Origin: Mucilaginibacter terrenus
GTDB lineage: Bacteria; Bacteroidota; Bacteroidia; Sphingobacteriales; Sphingobacteriaceae
Length of the DNA stretch: 64,000 nt
Reading direction: 5' to 3'
Assembly: GCF_003432065.1 (NCBI RefSeq)
Contig: NZ_QWDE01000004.1
Span: 62,001-126,000, forward strand
Made by a program: the position numbers and the translations under genes. Below the pieces are notes generated by a model that was not told the origin of the DNA, did no database searches, and saw nothing but the letters and a program-made list of their open reading frames with translations. Positions 52,974-61,038 of the stretch are shown here, one piece after another; within the stretch, counting starts at the first letter, position 1, and the number at the start of each line of letters is the position of its first letter.

Positions 52974-54188
52974 TTATACGGATGTAGTACGCTGTTTGTT
53001 CTTAATTAAAAAATCTGATTTACGAATGTAATGGTTCAGCGGTTCCTCAATCAGCCTGAATAATAATATTGACACGCCGTTTAGAATGATGAAAGCATAC
53101 AGCACGTTTAAGCTGTCGTACTGGAAAGGTGAAACCCAGTCTACCCCCCATTTATCGTAAAGTTCAAAAGCTTTGTCGTTCCACGTGTTAAAGCTGCTGT
53201 GCAGGAGGTCGTACATCCAGCCGAGGTGGATAAGGTAAAAGATGTAAGAGCTTTTGCCCAGCAATTCTACAAACTTGTTGGAAAGGATTTTTTTGAGAAT
53301 AGTGGTCTCGGTGAGCAAGCCGTAAAAAAATATGGCAATACTGGTAGACAACAAATAGTTGTTAGTAATAATACCCAGCGGATTGTGCAGGCCGGCAACT
53401 TCGCCCTTTGGTATAGGTAGTGTGCTCATGAACCATACACATACAAATATCATAATGAAGCCTGCGTAAGTAGCGTTGTTCTTTTGTGAGCCATCCAGTT
53501 GTTTTTTGCGCACAATAAGCGCCAGTTGTATCCCCACAAAGAACTCAAAGCAACGCCCCAGGAAGGTGTACAGCATCATGAAAGTAAAATTGCCAAAGAA
53601 CCCGTACCAGTTTACATTGCGGAAGATAAGCACCAGTATAGCACCAACGCCCGTAATTATGATAGGCTGTATGTAGAACTTTTTATACTTCTGCGCGAAA
53701 AAGAAGATGAACGGGGCCGAAAAGTAAAACAGCTCCTCTACCGTAAGACTCCAGCCCTGGGCAATGCCGGTAAACTTAAGCTGATCAAAAAAGCCGCGCA
53801 CAAAGGTGATGTGCATAAAGAACAACCCGATAGGGTTGGCAAAGCCATTGGTAACTTTTTGATCGTGCGTAAAATAATAAGCCACAAAAGCCGCCAGCGT
53901 AAGCAGGAAATACATGGGGTATATACGTGCAACCCTGTTCTTAAGGTACTGCTTAAACCAGTCGCCTGTAAGCTGAAAAGTATCAAAATATCTGAACGCG
54001 ATTAAAAATCCCGAAAGCACAAAGAAAATGGTAACGCCAATGTGGAACTCGTTTAGAAATCGTTGCACGGCTTGAGGAAAATTTTCATCAAAGGCGTAAG
54101 CGTAGTGCGAAATGAAAACCAGGTATGCAGCCAATGCGCGCACCCCTGTAAGTGCCGGTATATAGTTTAGAAGAGGTTTTTGCGACAA
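52974..54188 (-). CDS. Acyltransferase 3 family membrane protein (OafA/YrhL)
   Basis: 404 residues with about ten membrane segments. The first segment has YIPALTGVRALAAYLVFISHYAY, with the catalytic His, and the third segment region has the RVARIYPMYFLLT motif. It transfers an acyl group (often acetyl) to a surface or membrane glycan. No ATG occurs before the conserved N-terminus; the start is TTG at 54188 (reading MSQKPLLN). It is separate from the esterase by 24 bp and on the same strand, so acetyl transfer and removal genes may be co-expressed. Confidence 0.88.
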   Translation of the reverse strand: MSQKPLLNYIPALTGVRALAAYLVFISHYAYAFDENFPQAVQRFLNEFHIGVTIFFVLSGFLIAFRYFDTFQLTGDWFKQYLKNRVARIYPMYFLLTLAAFVAYYFTHDQKVTNGFANPIGLFFMHITFVRGFFDQLKFTGIAQGWSLTVEELFYFSAPFIFFFAQKYKKFYIQPIIITGVGAILVLIFRNVNWYGFFGNFTFMMLYTFLGRCFEFFVGIQLALIVRKKQLDGSQKNNATYAGFIMIFVCVWFMSTLPIPKGEVAGLHNPLGIITNNYLLSTSIAIFFYGLLTETTILKKILSNKFVELLGKSSYIFYLIHLGWMYDLLHSSFNTWNDKAFELYDKWGVDWVSPFQYDSLNVLYAFIILNGVSILLFRLIEEPLNHYIRKSDFLIKNKQRTTSV

Positions 54189-54335
54189 AACTGTAACTTA
54201 TTATTGGTGTGCCTAAGATAATTTATTGCGTAAGATGTGCAAAATTTAAGCCACCAGAACAAGTATTCCGAAACTGTGTAGGGTTTGTAAGTGTGTAAGA
54301 GCAGTATGTCATACAACGTAATTGACCAGCAAATT

Positions 54336-54372
54336 AAAATAGCGACAAGCCTGAGAGGCTTATCGCTATTTT
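54336..54372 (-). terminator. Terminator of the exported DUF3108-like gene
   Basis: A 16-bp near-perfect stem (AAAATAGCGACAAGCC with GGCTTATCGCTATTTT, one G-T pair), loop TGAGA, A/T-rich on both sides, 19 bp past the stop. Confidence 0.8.
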
Positions 54373-54391
54373 ATAAATTAATGATATAACC

Positions 54392-55201
54392 TTACTTCGC
54401 CAGATTTACCAGCAGGTTTGGCGCGGCTGCAGGTAGCTTTACTTTGTAGCGGCGCATGCCGCCAAAAGCGTCTTCTTCTTTTAGAAATTCATGATTCTTT
54501 TTGCTAATCCAGAATGTTTCGGTAGCGTGGCGACCGCCGTTGTCGCTTTCGTTAAAGAGTTTCCAGCAGTCTACCCTTTGATTATCCAGCGTTGTTATTA
54601 CTTCGCTCCCGGTAACTTTATAGATGATGTACTCCGGCTTGCCAAAACCTGCGTCATAAAAGTTAATGGCGAATGTTTTGCCCGCGGCGAGCGGCAGCAT
54701 CTCAAATGTTTCTATATCCAGATTCCAGTTGTAGCATGGCGACGTAAATTCCATTTTCATATCCTTTTGAGTATTACCCGCAACAGTGTCGGCACCGGCA
54801 ATGCGGCTGTTGCTCCAATTAAAGGACTTGTTCTTGCCTGCTACTGTTTCCGAATGATATACCGGCGAGAAATCGCTTACTTTATTGATGGAGTAACCCG
54901 ACCTGTAGCTGATGGTATCACCGCCATACCAATGTTGCGTGGTGGCAAATACCTTTTGGCCGTCACGCGTCGTTATCCGGGTATCGCGTAGCCAAAGCCA
55001 GAAGCGCAGCACCTTAGGGCTGGCCGGGTTCTGGAAATAAACCAGGTACTGGCGCATACCGGGTTTCAGCGTAGCGGTATTAAGGCGTTTGTCTTTAAGG
55101 CGAATGGTATCTACCTGTGCCGAGGCAACCTGGGGTGTAGAGGACAGGAACAGCGCCGCAAGCAGCGCGGCTATTAGTGGTAAGGTGCAGTTTGCTTTCA
55201 T
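54392..55201 (-). CDS. Exported protein with DUF3108-like fold
   Basis: 269 residues. Signal peptide MKANCTLPLIAALLAALF to about 28 (ends VASAQ). The mature part is all beta: RFWLWLRDTRITTRDGQKVF, YNWNLDIETFEMLPLAAGKTF, IIYKVTGSEVITTLDNQRVDCWKL and ETFWISKKNHEFLKEEDAF, the pattern of the DUF3108 / lipoprotein-localisation-like half-barrels of Bacteroidota. Function unknown. 47 codons further upstream are open but lack sense. Divergent from the LytS kinase. Confidence 0.72.
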   Translation of the reverse strand: MKANCTLPLIAALLAALFLSSTPQVASAQVDTIRLKDKRLNTATLKPGMRQYLVYFQNPASPKVLRFWLWLRDTRITTRDGQKVFATTQHWYGGDTISYRSGYSINKVSDFSPVYHSETVAGKNKSFNWSNSRIAGADTVAGNTQKDMKMEFTSPCYNWNLDIETFEMLPLAAGKTFAINFYDAGFGKPEYIIYKVTGSEVITTLDNQRVDCWKLFNESDNGGRHATETFWISKKNHEFLKEEDAFGGMRRYKVKLPAAAPNLLVNLAK

Positions 55202-55431
55202 GATGGTTATGGGTTTAATTACTTGATGGCAAATGTGCAGCGTCATTATGCTCTGGTAAAAAAACTTCAACCACAGGCCGTAAGTATTTAGCAGATTGGC
55301 GCTCCGCTTCAACAATCGCTTTTTATTGCCTCTATAGCGCATCCGTTTAACAGAAAGCGGTATTGGTTGAATATTTTGCCAGCGATGTTTAAACCGGCAG
55401 CCTCCGTAAGAAATCCTTTGTACTTTAGGGC

Positions 55432-56451
55432 ATGAAATGGTTTGGCGGAAAGCTCAGCATCGTACAAATGCAGTGGATGGCGTGGGTCTTCTTCTTGGTT
55501 GTAATTATGCTTACGCTGCTGCAGAACGACAGCCCCGTACAAGCTTTTGCCTATTCCCTGCTGACAACCGGTTTTTACGCCATCATTGTTTACGGCAACA
55601 TCAGCTGGCTGTTTCCTAAACTGTATCAGCGCGGGCATATAGTGGCTTATGTTTTTGCCGCTATACTCTTCCTGGTGGCGGTTGGCGTAATACGTGGCTT
55701 GGTCATCTATACCATTTACAACAGCTTTTTTGCCATGAAGCACGAGCCGCTGACGGTAAAGATCATCTTCAGTGTGGTAACGGGCGGGGTGGTCATTTTC
55801 CTGTTCAGCTTTGTGTTTCGCATTGCGCTGGCTTATTTTACGCTTAAAAAGCAGCAGGACGAGATTATAGCCCAGCGCACCCATGCCGAGCTCAACCTGC
55901 TGAAATCGCAGGTGCAACCTCACTTCCTGTTTAATACGCTTAACAACATTTATTACGAAGCCTACAAAGAAGCGCCGCGCACGGCTGCATTAATAGAACG
56001 CCTCAGCGACATTATGCGCTACTTTGTGGATGAGAGCCCCAAACAACTCGTTTCCATCGCCAGCGAAGTGCAATTCATCGACAACTACATCGCGCTGGAA
56101 AAGATTCGCATTCGTTACCCGGTAGATATCAGCTTTACCAAAAACTGCAATACCGCCCTCGCTATCCCGCCTATGCTGCTCATGACCTTTGTAGAAAACA
56201 TTTTTAAGCACGGTATTGATAAGAGCAGCCCGCAAAACCAGGTTCGCCTGGTGCTGACGGAGGCCGACGGGCGACTTACCTTTACTGCCGAAAACACGTT
56301 GCCACAGCAGCCTGCCCTTACCGCTGCATCCGGCTTCGGAATAGCCAACCTGCGAAGGCGGCTGGCGCTTTTGTACGGCACCGACTTTGAACTGATCACC
56401 CAAAAAAATGCCGACATTTATACCGCCAGCTTAAACATACCTACAGCATGA
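55432..56451 (+). CDS. LytS/YehU-type sensor histidine kinase
   Basis: 339 residues. Four membrane segments (about 14-32, 38-60, 70-92, 112-136) with short loops and no large sensor domain, then a short coiled coil and the His_kinase (PF06580) domain with His164 in QVQPHFLFNTLNN and a HATPase end at GFGIANLRRRLALLYG. Partner of the LytTR regulator whose ATG overlaps its stop by four bases (ATGA). The stimulus is unknown; this class often senses envelope or metabolite signals. Confidence 0.94.
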   Translation: MKWFGGKLSIVQMQWMAWVFFLVVIMLTLLQNDSPVQAFAYSLLTTGFYAIIVYGNISWLFPKLYQRGHIVAYVFAAILFLVAVGVIRGLVIYTIYNSFFAMKHEPLTVKIIFSVVTGGVVIFLFSFVFRIALAYFTLKKQQDEIIAQRTHAELNLLKSQVQPHFLFNTLNNIYYEAYKEAPRTAALIERLSDIMRYFVDESPKQLVSIASEVQFIDNYIALEKIRIRYPVDISFTKNCNTALAIPPMLLMTFVENIFKHGIDKSSPQNQVRLVLTEADGRLTFTAENTLPQQPALTAASGFGIANLRRRLALLYGTDFELITQKNADIYTASLNIPTA

Positions 56452-57170
56452 ACCTCAGGTGCCTTATTATAGATGACGAGCCAAATGCCGTAAGCCTGCT
56501 GGAAATGCTGATAGTACAAACTACACAGTGGCAGCTGCTGGGCAAGTGCTACAACGCGCTGGAAGCAATGGATTTCCTGAAGAAGAACACTGTCGACTTC
56601 CTGTTCCTGGATATAAACATGCCGCACCTTACCGGCATGGAACTGGCCGCATTGCTGCCGCGCGAAACAAAGATCGTGTTCACTACTGCCTATGCCGAAC
56701 ACGCCGCGGAAAGCTACACCTATCAAACTATCGACTACCTGCTAAAACCTATTACCCTTAAACGATTTGTAGCAGCTACCCAAAAGATAGAAGCCGCATT
56801 CGCTCAGTTGCCTGTTACCGCGCCAATACCATCGCCAACTGCAGCGGAGCCCGACGCAGGACACTTTTTTGTAAAGACAGGCAAAACCCTGCGCCGCGTA
56901 TTGCTGAATGACATACTGTACTTTGAGGGCGAAAAGGAATACGTTCGCCTGGTTACCTCTGCCGAAGAATTGCTGGTGTACCGCCGGCTAAAGGACATTG
57001 AAAGCCAGCTGGCCCACCCTTTTGTGCGTGTACATAACTCCTACATTGTAAACACCCAATTGCTCAGCAAAGTGCAGGACAACCACATCCACACCGGCAG
57101 CAAACAGATCCCCATATCCGAAAAGTTCCGCGACGGGTTCATGGCGGTGATAAATAAGCGGTTGTTTTGA
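56448..57170 (+). CDS. LytTR-family response regulator
   Basis: 240 residues. Receiver domain with Asp9-Asp10, phospho-acceptor Asp55 in FLFLDINMP and Lys in YLLKPI; a Pro/Ala-rich linker (VTAPIPSPTAAEP); then a LytTR DNA-binding domain with ILYFEGEKEYVRLVT, RLKDIESQL and FVRVHNSYIVN. It should bind pairs of about 9-bp direct repeats in target promoters. Translationally coupled to the kinase. No target is evident within the window. Confidence 0.95.
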   Translation: MNLRCLIIDDEPNAVSLLEMLIVQTTQWQLLGKCYNALEAMDFLKKNTVDFLFLDINMPHLTGMELAALLPRETKIVFTTAYAEHAAESYTYQTIDYLLKPITLKRFVAATQKIEAAFAQLPVTAPIPSPTAAEPDAGHFFVKTGKTLRRVLLNDILYFEGEKEYVRLVTSAEELLVYRRLKDIESQLAHPFVRVHNSYIVNTQLLSKVQDNHIHTGSKQIPISEKFRDGFMAVINKRLF

Positions 57171-57176
57171 TTGATC

Positions 57177-57240
57177 TGTTAGTCCGAACTTGTCGAAGAC
57201 CTGTACGCTTTGCTAATGGTTCGACAGGCTCGCCAAGACA
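57177..57240. repeat. REP-like palindrome, copy 1
   Basis: 64-bp imperfect inverted repeat: AGTCCGAACTTGTCGAA ... TTCGACAGGCTCGCCAAGACA. Of the type seen dispersed between genes in Sphingobacteriaceae. It follows the LytTR stop by 6 bp. Confidence 0.7.
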
Positions 57241-57266
57241 TTTCACTACCATCAAACATTCGCTCC

Positions 57267-57330
57267 TGTCAGTCTGAGCTTGTTGAAGACCTGTGCGCCT
57301 CGCTAGTGGTTTTACAGGCTCACAATGACA
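57267..57330. repeat. REP-like palindrome, copy 2
   Basis: 64-bp copy in the same orientation, 26 bp after copy 1: TGTCAGTCTGAGCTTGTTGAA ... (20-base limit: TGAGCTTGTTGAAGACCTG and ACAGGCTCACAATGACA are the conserved parts). About 80% like copy 1. Confidence 0.7.
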
Positions 57331-57402
57331 ACACGATAGCATGCAACTTAGCCATCAGGCCCGATGTCGCTATTGCCCTCTCCATCTGCCGCAATTGCCG
57401 CC

Positions 57403-57431
57403 TTTGAATATTAAAAAGCGACGTATATTTG
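57403..57431 (+). promoter_or_regulatory. Promoter of the DUF1569 gene
   Basis: TTTG (57403-57406), 17 bases, TATATTTG (57424-57431), 17 bases upstream of the ATG at 57449. It rules out the longer reading that opens at 57341. Confidence 0.8.
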
Positions 57432-57448
57432 CTGCATACCAGCCATTT

Positions 57449-57889
57449 ATGAACACTACACTTGATAAGGATGCCCGCCTTGCGCTGATCCTGCGCATAG
57501 AACAACTTAATACCAACAGTACGCCCAAATGGGGCAAAATGACGGTTTACCAGATGCTGAAACATTGCCGCATGTGGGAAGAGATGGTGCTGGGCCAAAC
57601 GGTGTATAAGCAATCGTTCATGGGCAGGCTGTTCGGCCGGATAGCGCTGAAGGATATGTTAAGCGACAAGCCGTTGAAGCCGAGCCTGCCTACTGTACCG
57701 TCGTTTAAGATTAAAGATACGGGCGACACGGAGGCCGAGAAGCAGCGCTGGATAGCCCTGCTGCAACAGCAGGGCCGAACACCCGGGCAGGGCTTTGTTC
57801 ACCCGTTCTTTGGTAAGCTCACCGCCGAACAGGCCGGCCAAATTGCCTACAAACATATAGACCATCACCTGCGGCAGTTTGGCGTGTAA
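57449..57889 (+). CDS. DUF1569 (DinB-like) protein
   Basis: 146 residues, four-helix DinB/DUF1569 type: KWGKMTVYQMLKHCRMWEEMVLGQ near the N-terminus and KLTAEQAGQIAYKHIDHHLRQFGV at the C-terminus, giving three His (in MLKHC, YKHIDHH) that could bind a metal. Related folds include bacillithiol and mycothiol transferases, but no function is shown for DUF1569. The promoter and RNA start site support this start. Convergent with the asparaginase gene through repeat element C. Confidence 0.85.
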   Translation: MNTTLDKDARLALILRIEQLNTNSTPKWGKMTVYQMLKHCRMWEEMVLGQTVYKQSFMGRLFGRIALKDMLSDKPLKPSLPTVPSFKIKDTGDTEAEKQRWIALLQQQGRTPGQGFVHPFFGKLTAEQAGQIAYKHIDHHLRQFGV

Positions 57890-57949
57890 ATTTGCATGCC
57901 TGCGCCAAAATCAGCGATTAAAAACATTGGAAAATTGACGCCGGTTTTA

Positions 57950-58148
57950 ACCTGTGGTTTACCCTATTACTTGCAAATTTATTTGAAAATAGCCGGTAAA
58001 TTTGTGTGATTTTTAAAGATTACGCATCAGGTTTTTTGCAAAAAACTGCACTTCAGCGTTAATTTAAACGTTTTTTGCCCGCAGAGCACCCTCGGCAAAA
58101 AAGTGTTCAATTTGCCACCGGCACAAAAAACGCTGAACACTTGAACAC
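57950..58148 (-). repeat. Intergenic element, copy C (diverged)
   Basis: Read on the minus strand, the core (58148-58103) starts GTGTTCAAGTGTTCAGC, has T6 and GTGCCGGTGG, and ends AATTGAACAC. The second block is CTTTAAAAATCACAC (58018-58004), 84 bp past the core as in copy A, and ACAGGT of the third block is at 57955-57950. The core starts 5 bp after the asparaginase stop. Confidence 0.65.
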
Positions 58149-58153
58149 CTTTC

Positions 58154-59173
58154 TTACGACTCGGTGAGCTCGCCGCGGAGGTCCATTTCCAAGCAGCGTT
58201 TCACCTCTTTGGGGTCATCTATCTCGCCGAGGAGGTACATCATTTTAGTAACAGCGGCCTCGTAGGTCATGTCGTACCCATTAGCTACGCCAATATCTTT
58301 TAGTTGCTTACTGGTTTCATAGCGGCCAAGTTCTACAGTGCCCACCTTACATTGGGAGATGTCCAGCACTACCTTGCCGTTGTCTATGGCGGTCTTTAGC
58401 AGGTCTATAAACCATTGATCTGTAGTGGTGTTGCCTGCGCCAAAAGTTTCCATAATAATACCACGCACGTCGGCATTAAGGATGGTTTCTACCACTTTAG
58501 GGCTTATGCCGGGGTAAAGCTTAAGTACGGCTACGTCGCTCACCAGGTTGCTGTGTACCTTTAACGGGCCCTCACCCGGCTGGCGGATGTCGTTAGCGCT
58601 AAAACGCAGGTGCACACCTGATTCTGCTAGTATAGGGTAATTCGGCGACCGGAACGCCTCGAACTTGCTGGAGTTGTATTTAAACGCACGGTTACCGCGG
58701 AAGAGCTTGTAATCAAAGTAGATACAAACCTCGGGCACACGGGCATGCTCGTTCTTTTTCGACTTGGCAATCTCAATGGCGGTCATGAGGTTTTCCTTAG
58801 CATCTGTACGTATAGCACTAATAGGCAGCTGTGACCCGGTGAAAACTACCGGTTTAGACAGGTTCTGCAGCATAAAGCTCAGCGCAGAAGCAGTAAAAGC
58901 CATAGTGTCTGACCCATGCAGGATAACAAAGCCGTCCACACTGTCGTAATTAGCTTCAATAAGCCCGGCAAGTTCGCTCCATACCTCAGGGTTCATGTTG
59001 GAGGAATCGATGATCTGCTCGAACGAGTGTACCTTAATTTTGCAATTAAGCTTCTCCAGTTCGGGCACGTTGTCCATTATCTGCTCAAAATTGATTGGGA
59101 TCAGCACTTTAGTAACCGGGTCGGCCATCATACCTATGGTACCGCCGGTATATATGATGAGTATTTGGCTCAT
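58154..59173 (-). CDS. ansA: Type I L-asparaginase
   Basis: 339 residues without a signal peptide, so the cytoplasmic low-affinity form. The first catalytic Thr is Thr12 in IIYTGGTIGM, the second in LHGSDTMAFTASALSFML, with Lys and Asp of the second triad nearby. It hydrolyses asparagine to aspartate and ammonia. The following gene in transcription is absent; repeat element C begins 5 bp past the stop. Upstream, TatD is on the same strand with a 24-bp gap, so tatD and ansA are likely one operon. Confidence 0.94.
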   Translation of the reverse strand: MSQILIIYTGGTIGMMADPVTKVLIPINFEQIMDNVPELEKLNCKIKVHSFEQIIDSSNMNPEVWSELAGLIEANYDSVDGFVILHGSDTMAFTASALSFMLQNLSKPVVFTGSQLPISAIRTDAKENLMTAIEIAKSKKNEHARVPEVCIYFDYKLFRGNRAFKYNSSKFEAFRSPNYPILAESGVHLRFSANDIRQPGEGPLKVHSNLVSDVAVLKLYPGISPKVVETILNADVRGIIMETFGAGNTTTDQWFIDLLKTAIDNGKVVLDISQCKVGTVELGRYETSKQLKDIGVANGYDMTYEAAVTKMMYLLGEIDDPKEVKRCLEMDLRGELTES

Positions 59174-59197
59174 TACGCAGGTTTATCGTTAATACGG

Positions 59198-59965
59198 TTA
59201 TACGCCAAAAACTTTAACAGAGTTTTCGGTAGTGATGTGTGCCACGTCGGCAATGGTCGTGTTTTTAAGTTCCGCTACGCGCTGGGCTATGTACGTTAAA
59301 TAAGAGCTTTCGTTAGGTTTACCGCGGTACGGAACAGGTGTAAGATACGGAGAATCAGTTTCTAAAACTATATGCTTTAAATCAATTTCCGGTATCACTT
59401 TGTCTAACCCGCCGTTCTTATAAGTTACCACGCCACCTATGCCCAGGTAAAAGCCAAGGTCAGTAATCTCTTGCGCCTGCTCCAGTGAGCCTGTAAAGCA
59501 ATGAAATATGCCGCGCAGCAGTTCGTTCTTCTCCTGCTGCAAAACTTCGTAAACCTCGTTAAAAGCATCGCGGCAATGTATTACAATTGGCAGGCGAAGT
59601 TGCTTGGCCCATTTTATCTGCAGGCGGAAAGCTTGTATCTGTTCATCCAAAAAGGTTTTGTCCCAATAAAGGTCTATACCTATCTCGCCTATGGCATATA
59701 CCTGGTGCTTGTGTATTACTGGCTGCATTAACAGCAGTTCATGTTCCCAGTTCTCTTTAACTGAGCATGGGTGCAGGCCTATCATCGCGTAGCAATTATC
59801 CGGATAAGCTTTCAGCAGGTCATCCATCAGCGGCATAGAAGCGCTATCTACATTGGGCAGAAATAGCCTGCTTACACCGGCATCAAAACAACGCTGCATT
59901 AAAGCTGCACGTTTACTCTCGTCGGTTTCGTAATACAGGTGGGTATGCGTATCGGTAAGCACCAT
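59198..59965 (-). CDS. TatD-family metal-dependent hydrolase (DNase-like)
   Basis: 255 residues. DTHTHLYYE (metal His pair), IGEIGIDLYWD, VIHCRDAFNE, GIFHCFTGSLEQA and LETDSPYLTP cover all the metal ligands. TatD proteins are 3'-5' exonucleases that act on damaged DNA or RNA. The ATG directly follows the strong terminator of the FKBP gene, so it needs its own promoter. It is 24 bp upstream of ansA. Confidence 0.95.
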   Translation of the reverse strand: MVLTDTHTHLYYETDESKRAALMQRCFDAGVSRLFLPNVDSASMPLMDDLLKAYPDNCYAMIGLHPCSVKENWEHELLLMQPVIHKHQVYAIGEIGIDLYWDKTFLDEQIQAFRLQIKWAKQLRLPIVIHCRDAFNEVYEVLQQEKNELLRGIFHCFTGSLEQAQEITDLGFYLGIGGVVTYKNGGLDKVIPEIDLKHIVLETDSPYLTPVPYRGKPNESSYLTYIAQRVAELKNTTIADVAHITTENSVKVFGV

Positions 59966-59970
59966 GGGGC

Positions 59971-60003
59971 AAAAATAAAAAAGCCTTCGTTTGCGGAAGG
60001 CTT
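59971..60003 (-). terminator. Terminator of the first FKBP gene
   Basis: AAGCCTTC/GAAGGCTT stem with a short loop and a minus-strand T6-A-T5 tail. It sits 8 bp past the FKBP stop and 6 bp before the TatD start codon. Confidence 0.9.
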
Positions 60004-60010
60004 TTAAGTG

Positions 60011-60982
60011 TCAATTTTTCTTTTTAGCAGCAGGTCGTTTCCTTACAGGTGCTTTAGCAGCGCCCTTCGGAGTATTTGCAACCGCTTTCTTGGCACGGAT
60101 AACCTTTACAAGTTCCACATCAAACACAAGGGTGTTAAAAGGTTTAATATCTTCCCCTGCCCCCTTCTCACCATAACCCAGGTCTGAAGGGATAACAAAT
60201 GTTGCTTTCGAACCCTGGTTCAGCAGCAGCAAACCTTCGTCCCAGCCGGGGATAACGTTACCTGCACCTACTATAAACTTTATCGGTTCATATGGGCGGC
60301 CGGACATTTCTATCCCTGCGGCTTTCGCCTCTGTTTGGATGCTGGTATCAAACACCTTACCACGTGCGGTACGGCCTACATAGTTTACGTAAACGCTGTC
60401 GCCTCTTAGCGGCTTTATGCCTGCCCCATGTTTAGTTACCACATATTTAAGCCCGGAAGCTGTAGGAGTAACTGCAAGCTTATGGTCTTTTATATACGCA
60501 TCGCCAACCGCTAGTTCATCGGCTTTGTATTTGGCCATGGCAGTGTTACGTTCTGCAATGGCATCATTAAGGCTTTGCACCTTATCAATTTTAACGGTAT
60601 AATTAATGTAACCGCCTTTTTTCAAGAAAGCAGGGATATCTGTTTCATGCCCTTTAAACACACTGTCTACCGGTACTTTAACCACCGCGCTATCCTGTAC
60701 AGACAGTAGCTGAAAAACTTCCATAAGGTCGCTTGGGTTCCGTGATGCCTGCACCTGCGCTTTTACCGGACTACCCTGCGCATAAGTGCTAAACAGCAGC
60801 GAATCCTTATCAGTACGCTGGGTAACATTAAAAGTAATCACATCATTAAGCTTAACTTTTTCTCCGGTACCTTTGGCTACAATCTTGCATTGTACACCAC
60901 CAGCCAGCGTTTTGGTCTCCTGTGCGCTAGCCGCATTACCTGCAAATGCTGCTATAAACAGCGTATAAACAATCTTCTTCAT
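60011..60982 (-). CDS. Exported FKBP-type peptidyl-prolyl isomerase
   Basis: 323 residues from ATG at 60982 (signal peptide MKKIVYTLFIAAFAGNAASAQ). An N-terminal dimerisation-like or partial FKBP domain (about 25-150), then a full FKBP domain from about 180 with SVYVNYVGRTARGKVFDTS, FIVGAGNVIPGWDEGLLLLNQGSKATFVIPSDLGYGEKG and LVFDVELVKV, followed by a basic, Pro/Ala/Lys-rich tail. It speeds prolyl isomerisation in the periplasm. An ATG four codons upstream directly touches the terminator of the preceding gene and is less likely. Paralogue of the next gene. Confidence 0.92.
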   Translation of the reverse strand: MKKIVYTLFIAAFAGNAASAQETKTLAGGVQCKIVAKGTGEKVKLNDVITFNVTQRTDKDSLLFSTYAQGSPVKAQVQASRNPSDLMEVFQLLSVQDSAVVKVPVDSVFKGHETDIPAFLKKGGYINYTVKIDKVQSLNDAIAERNTAMAKYKADELAVGDAYIKDHKLAVTPTASGLKYVVTKHGAGIKPLRGDSVYVNYVGRTARGKVFDTSIQTEAKAAGIEMSGRPYEPIKFIVGAGNVIPGWDEGLLLLNQGSKATFVIPSDLGYGEKGAGEDIKPFNTLVFDVELVKVIRAKKAVANTPKGAAKAPVRKRPAAKKKN

Positions 60983-60994
60983 CTTATCGCTCAT

Positions 60995-61022
60995 AAAAAA
61001 GCCTCCCGCAAAGCAGGAGGCT
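60995..61022 (-). terminator. Terminator of the second FKBP gene
   Basis: AGCCTCC/GGAGGCT stem followed on the minus strand by T6 that runs directly into ATG (60994) of the next FKBP gene's longer reading. 17 bp past the stop at 61039. Confidence 0.85.
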
Positions 61023-61038
61023 GTATATCATTTCTTAA

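Noticed and set aside
53499..54005. 168-codon plus-strand ORF inside the acyltransferase gene
   Set aside because: Antisense to a membrane protein with a clear family; basic and without any domain.
55309..55923. 204-codon minus-strand ORF opposite the LytS kinase gene
   Set aside because: It lies fully antisense to a kinase with intact motifs and has no domain, signal or operon support; long shadow ORFs are common opposite GC-rich genes.
57177..57330. Possible CRISPR array
   Set aside because: Only two units, each a palindrome of 64 bp with inner variation, no further spacers and no cas genes.
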